A stretch of 5,562 nt of DNA from Acidimicrobiia bacterium (GTDB lineage Bacteria > Actinomycetota > Acidimicrobiia > Spongiisociales > UBA5794), in NCBI GenBank assembly GCA_029934555.1, contig JAOZMA010000160.1, forward strand, positions 1 to 5,562. Reading direction: 5' to 3'. This document shows, piece after piece, positions 1 through 5,096 of this stretch. The notes beneath the pieces are model-generated. The model ran no database searches. It was given only the letters and a program-made list of their open reading frames with translations, and was not told the DNA's origin. The translations under genes and the position numbers were made by a program. Within the stretch, counting starts at the first letter, position 1; the number at the start of each line of letters is the position of its first letter.

Positions 1-118
1 GCAACTCGAGACCTGATGCGAACACGAACACGGCCATGAGTGCCCAGTCGCGCCATACGCGAACAGGCGGATTCGGAACTCGGGGCTCGGCCAGTAGTGA
101 CCGCAGGGTGTCTCTCAT
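1..118 (-). CDS. Probable sensor histidine kinase, N-terminal part only (runs off left edge)
   Basis: A leftward reading frame begins at ATG 118-116, and an in-frame TGA at 127-125 lies just upstream, so no earlier start is possible in this frame. It stays open for 39 codons to the window edge. It begins MRDTLRSLLAEPRVPNPP, continues VRVWRDWALMAVFVF and ends at ASGLEL. A short Arg/Pro-rich cytoplasmic leader, then an Arg-Trp-Arg-Asp-Trp stretch leading into a hydrophobic segment (from about residue 24), resembles the start of actinobacterial membrane histidine kinases of the NarL/DesK type. That assignment comes from memory of the family; the catalytic H-box and ATPase domains would lie outside the window. 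No clear Shine-Dalgarno is visible, so it may be leaderless or weakly translated. It is divergent from the MMPL exporter with about 160 bp between starts, a common arrangement for a regulator and its target. A different membrane protein is possible. Confidence 0.5.
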   Translation of the reverse strand, partial: MRDTLRSLLAEPRVPNPPVRVWRDWALMAVFVFASGLEL

Positions 119-277
119 TGCCGTTCATGGTAGGGAGCGATGTCGAGCGGCGCATCAGCCGAATGCATGGTTCTCCCACCACCCATTCGGCCAGGGAAGG
201 TGTGGCCGTTCGCCTGATGCTCCCAGCGACGGAATCCCGCACGATGGCACCGAGCAACCGCCACAGAAGGAAGACCC
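119..277. promoter_or_regulatory. Divergent intergenic region with nested inverted repeats
   Basis: This gap lies between the leftward kinase-like start and the rightward exporter, so it must carry promoters for both if each is transcribed separately. It contains two nested perfect inverted repeats: GCATCAG (152-158) with CTGATGC (214-220), and GCCGAATG (158-165) with CATTCGGC (184-191). The inner arms are 18 bp apart. They could be half-sites for a dimeric regulator such as a response regulator, or a folded 5' leader of the exporter mRNA. No confident -35/-10 pair could be read. The operator role is inference; the repeats themselves are seen directly. Confidence 0.4.
265..273 (+). promoter_or_regulatory. 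Ribosome binding site of the MMPL exporter
   Basis: The purine run AGAAGGAAG ends four bases before ATG 278-280. Its AAGGA core is suitably spaced and supports this start over other in-frame candidates. Confidence 0.7.
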
Positions 278-2569
278 ATGCGTTCGCCAACCAAGACCAA
301 GAGTCGCCAAAGCGGCACGACCCTGTCCCAGTCCCTCTACAAGTTGGGGCGGTCCGCCGCCCGCCATCCGTGGACCGTCATCGGTGTGTGGCTCCTCGCC
401 TCGGTACTCGTCATCGGAGCAGCCGGTGTCTTCGGCCAGGAACTCGAGGACGCCTTCGAGGTTCCCGGTCTTGACTCCCAGCAAGCCATGGATCTTCTCG
501 CTGCCGCCGAGTCGGATTCGGCTGGTCTCACCGCTCAGATGGTGGTGACACCGTTGGACGACACGGCAACCTTCTTCGAGTCGCCCTCGGCAAGATCCGC
601 TCTCCTGGAGATCCAGGACGCTGTTGCGGGCCTGCCGAAGGTACTCGGCACCAGCGACCCCGCTGGCGCACTCGCCCTCGGACCCGAAGCGGCGATCAGC
701 AGTGGGGCCGTGTCACCGGATGGTCGGATCGCACTCATCCGGATTCAGTACCCGGTGATCGACGAACTCGACGCGGGTGACCTCGACAACCTCAAGGAGC
801 TGGGTGTTGCCGCTCGGGAGAGTTCACCGTTGCAGGTTGAAACGAGCGGTGAACTGTTCTTCTCATTCGAGGAGGGTGAGACCGGCGCCGGCGAGATGAT
901 CGGACTGATTGCCGCCGTCGTCATCCTGCTGTTTGCCTTCGGTTCGCTCATTGCAATGGGTCTGCCGATCGGGATGGCACTCTTCGGCCTCGCAATCGGT
1001 ATCAGCTCGATGTCACTTCTCGCATACCTGATCGACGTTCCAAGCTGGGCACCCCAGTTGGCCGCCATGATCGGTCTCGGTGTCGGCATCGACTACGCAC
1101 TCTTCCTGGTCACCAGGCACCGCGAATTTCTGGATCGAGGGATGACGGTTGTCGAAGCAGCCGGGCGCGCTGTCGCCACTGCTGGTCAGGCTGTGGTCTT
1201 TGCCGGTGGCACTGTTGTCATCGCGATCCTCGGACTCGCAGTCGCCGGTGTCCCTGCGATAACAGCAGCTGGTGTCGCCATCTCTGTTGTCGTCCTGATC
1301 ATGGTCGCTGCGTCGATCACGCTGCTGCCTGCCTTCCTCAGCCTGTCAGGGCATTGGATCAACCGTCTGGGAATCCACAGGAACACGGCAACCGGACGAA
1401 GCACGGCGGGTTCACGTTGGGAGCGTTGGGGCAAGCACGTGACGAAGAACGCATGGGCGTACACGATTGGAACCACAGCCCTGCTCCTGCTGCTCGCGGC
1501 ACCGGTGTTGTCATTGCGTCTCGGCTTCCCCGACGAAGGGACGCTGCCCGAGTCCCGTACCGAGCGTCGCGCCTACGACCTCGTCGCCGAAGGTTTCGGA
1601 GCAGGCATCAACGGGCCGCTTGTCATCGCGGTCGATATCTCCGACGACTCTTCCGTCCTTGGCCCCCTCGTCGACGCAGTGAGGGAGGACGGCGGAATCG
1701 CCGGCGTTGCCCCTCCAATCGTGGACTCTGAAGCAGGCGTTGCGACACTGATCGCTTTCCCCACGACGGCGCCACAAGACGAAGCAACACTCGATACGAT
1801 CAAGCGGCTCAGGGCTGATGTCTTCCCGTCGGTTCTCGACGACAGTCCCGCTGTGGCACACGTTGGTGGCGCGGCAGCGAGCTTTGCCGACATCGGAGAT
1901 CAGGTGAGCGATCGGCTGCCCTTGTTCATTGCTGCTGTGATCGTCCTGTCGTTCCTGCTGCTCACCGTCCTCTTCCGGTCGATACTCGTGCCGCTCAAGG
2001 CCGCACTCCTGAACCTGCTCAGCATCGGCGCCGCGTATGGTGTGCTCGTCATGGTGTTCCAGTGGGGTTGGGGCAAGGGACTGATCGGCCTCGAGGCGAC
2101 CGTTCCGATCGTTTCGTTCATCCCCATGTTCATGTTCGCCATCCTCTTTGGACTCTCGATGGACTACGAGGTGTTCCTGCTGTCACGTGTCCGGGAGGAG
2201 TACCTCGCCACCGGTGACAACGACGCGTCGGTCATCCAGGGCATTTCATCCACGGCGCGGGTCATCACGTCGGCAGCGTTGATCATGATCTCGGTGTTCC
2301 TCGGCTTCGTACTGGGCGAAGACCCGGCGATCAAGATGTTCGGACTCGGACTTGCAACGGCGATCTTCGTCGATGCCACGATCGTCCGCACCATTCTCGT
2401 GCCGGCTTCGATGAAGCTGATGGGCGACGCCAACTGGTGGATTCCGGCCTGGTTGGATCGGCTGATCCCAACCGTCGACATCGAAGGCGAGGCCGCTCTC
2501 CCTGCACCGGAGATGGAGACCGCACCCGCACTGGAACCCGAGAAGGAGCTCGTCGGGGCCGGTGTGTGA
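278..2569 (+). CDS. MMPL/RND family exporter
   Basis: A complete 763-residue inner-membrane transporter of the RND superfamily, MmpL branch. These proteins use the proton gradient to export lipids, glycolipids, pigments or drugs; the substrate here cannot be told. The layout is the duplicated RND plan: TM1 (about 33-53), an extracytoplasmic domain (about 54-203), a five-helix bundle (about 205-355), TM7 (about 391-413), a second extracytoplasmic domain (about 414-545) and a second five-helix bundle (about 546-712). Both halves keep the Asp-Tyr pair used for proton relay in MmpL proteins: GLGVGIDYALFL (D272, Y273) and FGLSMDYEVFLLSR (D629, Y630). The ending WWIPAWLDRLIP (720-731) is typical, followed by a roughly 30-residue Ala/Pro/Glu-rich tail. 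Length is normal for compact actinobacterial members, and no large cytoplasmic C-terminal domain like that of mycobacterial MmpL3 is present. The ATG has a good ribosome binding site. A divergent kinase-like gene may regulate it. The family call is secure; the role is not. Confidence 0.95.
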   Translation: MRSPTKTKSRQSGTTLSQSLYKLGRSAARHPWTVIGVWLLASVLVIGAAGVFGQELEDAFEVPGLDSQQAMDLLAAAESDSAGLTAQMVVTPLDDTATFFESPSARSALLEIQDAVAGLPKVLGTSDPAGALALGPEAAISSGAVSPDGRIALIRIQYPVIDELDAGDLDNLKELGVAARESSPLQVETSGELFFSFEEGETGAGEMIGLIAAVVILLFAFGSLIAMGLPIGMALFGLAIGISSMSLLAYLIDVPSWAPQLAAMIGLGVGIDYALFLVTRHREFLDRGMTVVEAAGRAVATAGQAVVFAGGTVVIAILGLAVAGVPAITAAGVAISVVVLIMVAASITLLPAFLSLSGHWINRLGIHRNTATGRSTAGSRWERWGKHVTKNAWAYTIGTTALLLLLAAPVLSLRLGFPDEGTLPESRTERRAYDLVAEGFGAGINGPLVIAVDISDDSSVLGPLVDAVREDGGIAGVAPPIVDSEAGVATLIAFPTTAPQDEATLDTIKRLRADVFPSVLDDSPAVAHVGGAAASFADIGDQVSDRLPLFIAAVIVLSFLLLTVLFRSILVPLKAALLNLLSIGAAYGVLVMVFQWGWGKGLIGLEATVPIVSFIPMFMFAILFGLSMDYEVFLLSRVREEYLATGDNDASVIQGISSTARVITSAALIMISVFLGFVLGEDPAIKMFGLGLATAIFVDATIVRTILVPASMKLMGDANWWIPAWLDRLIPTVDIEGEAALPAPEMETAPALEPEKELVGAGV

Positions 2570-2587
2570 CGTAGCAATTGCTCCACC

Positions 2588-2638
2588 TGGCCCGGTCGCC
2601 GAAATCTCGCCTTCAACGAGACTGAGGCGACCGGGTCG
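2588..2638 (+). terminator. Compound hairpin after the MMPL gene, probable terminator
   Basis: A perfect 10-bp stem, CCCGGTCGCC (2591-2600) with GGCGACCGGG (2626-2635), extends outward by G-T, G-C and T-G pairs to 2588/2638. Its loop contains a second stem, TCTCG (2605-2609) with CGAGA (2617-2621). It starts 19 bp after the exporter stop codon. The following bases (TCTTGATCT) are only weakly T-rich, so this fits a GC-stem actinobacterial terminator better than a classic E. coli one. Being symmetric, it could also act on transcripts from the other strand. Confidence 0.65.
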
Positions 2639-2650
2639 TCTTGATCTCGC

Positions 2651-2670
2651 CAACGGTTTTGAAGCCGTTG
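2651..2670. repeat. Small inverted repeat (hairpin)
   Basis: CAACGG (2651-2656) pairs with CCGTTG (2665-2670) around an 8-base loop, and could add one G-T and one A-T pair at the inner end. It lies 12 bp downstream of the compound terminator, so it may be a second terminator element. No T-run follows it. Confidence 0.4.
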
Positions 2671-2958
2671 AACCCGAAGATGATTCAGACCAGAACGAGA
2701 TCATTCCCACCACGATGACGAACGGGGCCATTGGCATGCATCGAAACCACTCCATGGACGCGTGCCTACCGATCTGACGCGGGGATCGCTCGGCGATCGG
2801 CGTGAAGACGATCCGGACGCGACCCAGGCGATGGTTCGAAATGCAGCAACGTCGGTGGGAGTCACTTCCGGGTATCTTCAGGAATTCGAAGGCGGATCGC
2901 CACACGTGGAAATCAACGCCCCTGGATGTCATACAGCCACGATGACGCGGAGCCGCCG

Positions 2959-4221
2959 ATGAGTATCGACTTCCTTGAAAGACACAAGACCTTCTTTGGC
3001 TGGCGCATGGTTGCGTTTGCCTCCATCACGGGGGCGATGACCGGGCCCGGTCAGACGATCGGTATCAGTGTGTTCATCGACCACTTCATCGCCGACCTCG
3101 GCATCAGTCGATCCGAAGTGTCAATGGCGTACCTCGTCGGCACGCTCGGAGCTGCACTTTTGCTGCCTCTGATCGGCAATCGCATCGACCGCATCGGTGT
3201 GCGGCGGGCGATGACGATGATCGCGACCGTGTTCGGCATCGCCCTTGTCGGCATGGCCGGCGTCAACGGACTCGTCGCCTTGGCGGTCGGATTCTTCGCC
3301 ATACGCCTCTTCGGACAGGGATCCTTGACGCTGGCCAGCACGCTGGCGGTCACGCATTGGTTCGACCGACAGCGCGGCCTGGCACTCGGAATCGCCGCGA
3401 CAGCCATGAGCATCCTGATGAGTCTCGTGCCGGTGATCCTGAACGTCGTCATCGAGGCATACAGTTGGCGCACCGCCTGGATCGTCGCAGCGGTGCTGGT
3501 GTGGGTCATCGTGATCCCGATCGCCCAGTGGGGCCTGATTGACCGTCCGTCGGATGTTGGCCAGTATCCCGACGGCGTGGCACCAGCCACGGACGACGCA
3601 GCGGCCGTGGCTCTGACGCCGTCGGCAACGCGCGAAGAAGCGATCAGGACCTCCCGATTCTGGATCGTTGCGATCGCCTCAGCCACCGTTGGCCTGCTGT
3701 CGACCGCGTTGAACTTCCACCAGATCTCGATGCTCGGCGATGCCGGTTTGAGCCCAACTGAGGCCGCTGCGATGTTCCTCCCGCAAGTCATCGGAGCGGC
3801 GGTCGCCGGCGTCGTCTTTGGCTACTTGGCGGATCGGCTCACGGGACGCATCCTCATCCCCATGGTGATGACCACGCTCGTGGTCAGCCTGCTGCTCACC
3901 CTTGTGCTCGAACCGGGCAGCGCCGTCATCCTCTACGCCATCACCCTCGGAGCCGCCGGCGGATCATCCCGTACCGTGACTTCGACCCTGCTCCCCCGCT
4001 GGTTCGGCGTTGGCCACATCGGCGCCATTCAGGGCAGCGCGACACTCATCACTGTCGCATCGACAGCGCTCGGACCGGTGATGTTCGCCCTCGCTAGGAA
4101 TGCCACCGGCAGCTACGGCATTGCGGCGGCATGGTTTGCATTGATCCCCATTGGAGTAGCCATCGGCGCAGCAACGTTGAAACCCGCGCCGACTAGTACG
4201 GATCACGCCGACGCCGCGTAA
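2959..4221 (+). CDS. MFS transporter, OFA/monocarboxylate-like
   Basis: A 420-residue major facilitator superfamily protein, expected to have 12 membrane helices, complete and of normal length. The start at 2959 is preferred because GCGGAG (2947-2952) sits six bases upstream. An ATG 33 bases earlier (2926) is in frame, would add 11 polar residues, and has no ribosome binding site. Loop 2-3 carries MFS motif A as GNRIDRIGVRR (73-83), with a weaker copy in the second half, GYLADRLTGR (288-297). The segment HWFDRQRGLALGIA (133-146), the opening FFGWRMVAFASI, and DRPSDVGQYPDG (195-206) before the central loop all resemble the oxalate/formate antiporter and monocarboxylate-porter branch. A small carboxylate is therefore the best guess for substrate, without proof. 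The central cytoplasmic linker is roughly 205-230. No catabolic gene or regulator adjoins it. The C-terminus is short and hydrophilic. The same-strand exporter upstream is probably a separate transcript. Confidence 0.9.
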   Translation: MSIDFLERHKTFFGWRMVAFASITGAMTGPGQTIGISVFIDHFIADLGISRSEVSMAYLVGTLGAALLLPLIGNRIDRIGVRRAMTMIATVFGIALVGMAGVNGLVALAVGFFAIRLFGQGSLTLASTLAVTHWFDRQRGLALGIAATAMSILMSLVPVILNVVIEAYSWRTAWIVAAVLVWVIVIPIAQWGLIDRPSDVGQYPDGVAPATDDAAAVALTPSATREEAIRTSRFWIVAIASATVGLLSTALNFHQISMLGDAGLSPTEAAAMFLPQVIGAAVAGVVFGYLADRLTGRILIPMVMTTLVVSLLLTLVLEPGSAVILYAITLGAAGGSSRTVTSTLLPRWFGVGHIGAIQGSATLITVASTALGPVMFALARNATGSYGIAAAWFALIPIGVAIGAATLKPAPTSTDHADAA

Positions 4222-4305
4222 TGCTCGGTGGCTCGACGGCACTCTGCTGATCGCTAGCCGTGTCGCGCCTGACCGGTGGGTCCCGACCTGCACACGCACA
4301 GCTGC

Positions 4306-4488
4306 TCAGGACTGAGTGGGGAAGGCTATCCAGACGAATCGGTCGAAGTGTGGAATGGCGAACTCCGCCCAGCCGCAGCGGGCCGCGTAGATCATGCCGT
4401 CGGCCATCAGCCGATCTCGGAACGCCGCCACCTGCGGGGTCGACTTGCCGGCAGCGGCTGCGACATCCCCGACTGGTGCGCCCAGGTC
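4306..4488 (-). pseudogene. Remnant of an AAA-type ATPase, C-terminal tail only
   Basis: On the minus strand the frame from about 4488 to the TGA at 4308-4306 reads EDLGAPVGDVAAAAGKSTPQ at its start, then VAAFRDRLMADGMIYAARCG, and ends near PHFDRFVWIAFPTQS. From GDVAAA to FDRFV it aligns without gaps to the C-terminal winged-helix-like end of the ATPase at the right edge of this window, with 24 of 46 residues identical by my hand count. The shared pattern is GDVAAAxGKxTxQV, RD, L, G, Y, RxG, F, P, FD, FV. No start codon, P-loop or upstream ATPase body is present. Upstream the similarity stops where an IS3 transposase fragment in another frame begins. It ends convergently about 85 bp after the MFS stop codon. 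The intact reading frame over this stretch suggests fairly recent breakage or residual selection. Function is presumably lost. Confidence 0.7.
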
Positions 4489-4598
4489 TTCGGTACACCG
4501 TGCACCGAGAAGTTCTCCCGATGCACGCGGATGGTCTCGGTTCTTGACGCCTCGTCCCGCACCGCGCGGGCACAGCGATCACGGTGTCTCGCCGACCA
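4479..4598 (-). pseudogene. IS3-family transposase (orfB) fragment
   Basis: On the minus strand one frame reads SARHRDRCARAVRDE, then ASRTETIRVHRENFSVHGVP and KTWA. This matches the helix-turn-helix-like region ahead of the integrase core in IS3-family orfB proteins. From memory, the IS6110 transposase has an equivalent stretch with SARAIRDE followed by a RVHTENYGVYGVRK motif, and the spacing agrees. Only about 40 residues survive of a protein normally near 300. The DDE catalytic core is absent, and no terminal inverted repeats are recognised. Homology ends around KTWA, where the ATPase tail takes over in another frame, so the two fragments abut. No function is expected. Confidence 0.65.
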
Positions 4599-4657
4599 AG
4601 ATACAACCCAGAAGACGTGGCCCATGTCCTCAACTGTTGCGAACTTGGCGCGGTGAC

Positions 4658-4676
4658 ACCCCCGCAATACGGGGGT
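4658..4676 (-). terminator. GC-rich hairpin downstream of the tRNA fragment
   Basis: ACCCCCG (4658-4664) pairs perfectly with CGGGGGT (4670-4676) around the 5-base loop CAATA. On the minus strand it begins eight bases after the 3' end of the tRNA-Arg fragment. That is where a tRNA terminator would be, so it may be the original terminator of that tRNA locus. No U-tract follows, so termination activity is uncertain. Confidence 0.5.
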
Positions 4677-4684
4677 CTCAGCAG

Positions 4685-4726
4685 CACGCCCGGAGGGACT
4701 CGAACCCCCAACCTCCTGATTCGTAG
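4685..4726 (-). other. 3' half of a tRNA-Arg(ACG) gene; probable integration (att) scar
   Basis: Read on the minus strand this is a faithful tRNA 3' half: anticodon loop CTACGAA (anticodon ACG), 3' anticodon strand TCAGG, variable loop AGGTT, T-stem GGGGG, T-loop TTCGAGT, T-stem CCCTC (one G-U pair), then 3' acceptor strand CGGGCGT and discriminator G. CCA is not encoded, as is common in actinobacteria. The 5' half is missing: the bases upstream (TTGGAGAT) cannot pair with TCAGG, and no D-arm or 5' acceptor strand is present. Actinobacterial tRNA-Arg(ACG), from memory, has this same T-arm and a CGGGCGC acceptor. A tRNA 3' half ending cleanly at the anticodon loop is the classic product of tyrosine-recombinase integration, where the element carries or displaces that half. 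By that geometry the element lies to the right, at higher coordinates. No integrase is seen nearby. Confidence 0.75.
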
Positions 4727-4740
4727 ATCTCCAAGCAGTG

Positions 4741-4780
4741 TCCACAGGCGTCCACAGCCGACCACAGAAGTCCAGAGCGG
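4741..4780. repeat. Four degenerate 10-bp direct repeats beside the tRNA scar
   Basis: The stretch divides into four consecutive decamers: TCCACAGGCG, TCCACAGCCG, ACCACAGAAG and TCCAGAGCGG. The first two differ at one base, and the third and fourth are weaker matches. They start 14 bp beyond the tRNA fragment on the inferred element side. Phased short direct repeats beside an att core can be arm-type binding sites for an integrase or excisionase. That role is inferred. Confidence 0.5.
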
Positions 4781-4802
4781 TTGGCTCCCAGATTGGCTCC
4801 CA
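4781..4802. repeat. Tandem TTGGCTCCCA repeats
   Basis: TTGGCTCCCA occurs at 4781-4790 and again at 4793-4802, a 12-bp period. A further copy lacking the first T (TGGCTCCCAA) lies at 4895-4904, across the last codons and stop of the methyltransferase-like stub. The three copies lie within about 125 bp. They may be protein-binding sites or traces of recombination. Confidence 0.55.
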
Positions 4803-4891
4803 ACGGGGCCGAGGGAACAGGTTCAGACATTCGCTAGACGGTGCCGTCGAAGGCGAACAACCGACGACCTGCGCTCGTCGATGCCACTTGG
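4803..4891. other. Non-coding spacer in the island
   Basis: Between the tandem repeats and the methyltransferase-like stub I see no gene with recognisable features on either strand and no clear RNA or promoter signal. It may be deleted-gene debris. Confidence 0.35.
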
Positions 4892-5089
4892 TCATGGCTC
4901 CCAAGGTGCGCGGTGTGAGGAGCCATCTTCGAAGACGAGGCCGAAGCGTTTGGTCTCCGTCAGATCTTTGAATCTGTTGGCGATCCGTTCGCTCAACACC
5001 GGATCGGCGATCTCGTCAATCAGGTCTCGATCTCGGTTGCCCGCGGTCACCTCTGCCTTTCGCTCGGCACGGCCGAGCCTCGCCCACAC
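4892..5089 (-). pseudogene. Short N-terminal stub, possibly a site-specific DNA methyltransferase
   Basis: A leftward frame of about 65 codons from GTG 5089-5087 to TGA 4894-4892. It starts VWARLGRAERKAEVTAG, continues RDLIDEIADPVLSERIANRF and ends KDLTETKRFGLVFEDG, then SSHRAPWEP. The pattern of an Ile-Asp-Pro-x-Leu helix followed by KRFGLVFE resembles, from memory, the first 60 or so residues of Mod-like (type III or related) DNA methyltransferases, where FGLVFE is followed by a HxPE segment. Here that continuation is replaced by an unrelated tail and stop, so the gene appears cut off and the catalytic motifs are missing. The start lies 8 bases past the ATPase stop. A TTG at 5119 in the same frame would overlap the ATPase end and allow translational coupling. 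No Shine-Dalgarno is visible. It could instead be a small intact protein; the family call is tentative. Confidence 0.4.
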
Positions 5090-5096
5090 GATCGAG

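Larger units (their letters stand above)
2570..2958. other. 389-bp intergenic region, no convincing gene
   Basis: The gap between exporter and MFS gene holds the compound terminator, then a smaller hairpin CAACGG (2651-2656) with CCGTTG (2665-2670), and a tight palindrome GATCGC-TCG-GCGATC (2785-2799). Short open frames on both strands lack recognisable protein features and ribosome binding sites. The promoter of the MFS gene should lie in the right part, but no confident -35/-10 pair could be read. It may be a long leader or a decayed gene. Confidence 0.5.

Noticed and set aside
36..548. Plus-strand open frames in the exporter leader (36-548 and 40-474)
   Set aside because: They overlap the MMPL coding sequence in other frames, are Arg/Pro/Ser-rich, and oppose the better supported minus-strand start at 118.
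2246..2932. Minus-strand open frame of 228 codons over the exporter end and the intergenic gap
   Set aside because: Half of it is antisense to the MMPL gene and it crosses the compound hairpin. Apart from one short hydrophobic patch there is no protein-like feature.
3051..3791. Minus-strand open frame of 246 codons inside the MFS gene
   Set aside because: Entirely antisense to a clear membrane transporter; Ala/Thr/Arg-rich shadow typical of GC-rich coding DNA.
4685..4760. A complete tRNA gene
   Set aside because: Only the 3' half fits; the sequence upstream on the minus strand cannot form the anticodon 5' strand, D-arm or 5' acceptor strand.
4193..4765. Minus-strand open frame of 190 codons
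   Set aside because: Cys/Arg-rich composition typical of an out-of-frame reading; it overlaps the ATPase tail and IS3 fragment, which are in other frames.
4741..4802. CRISPR array
   Set aside because: The repeats are 10-12 bp and contiguous, with no spacers of 25-40 bp and no cas genes.
4407..4904. Minus-strand open frame of 165 codons
   Set aside because: It joins unrelated pieces: repeats, a tRNA translation (STNQEVGGSSPSGRA), and the IS3 fragment. Only the IS3 part (4479-4598) is meaningful.
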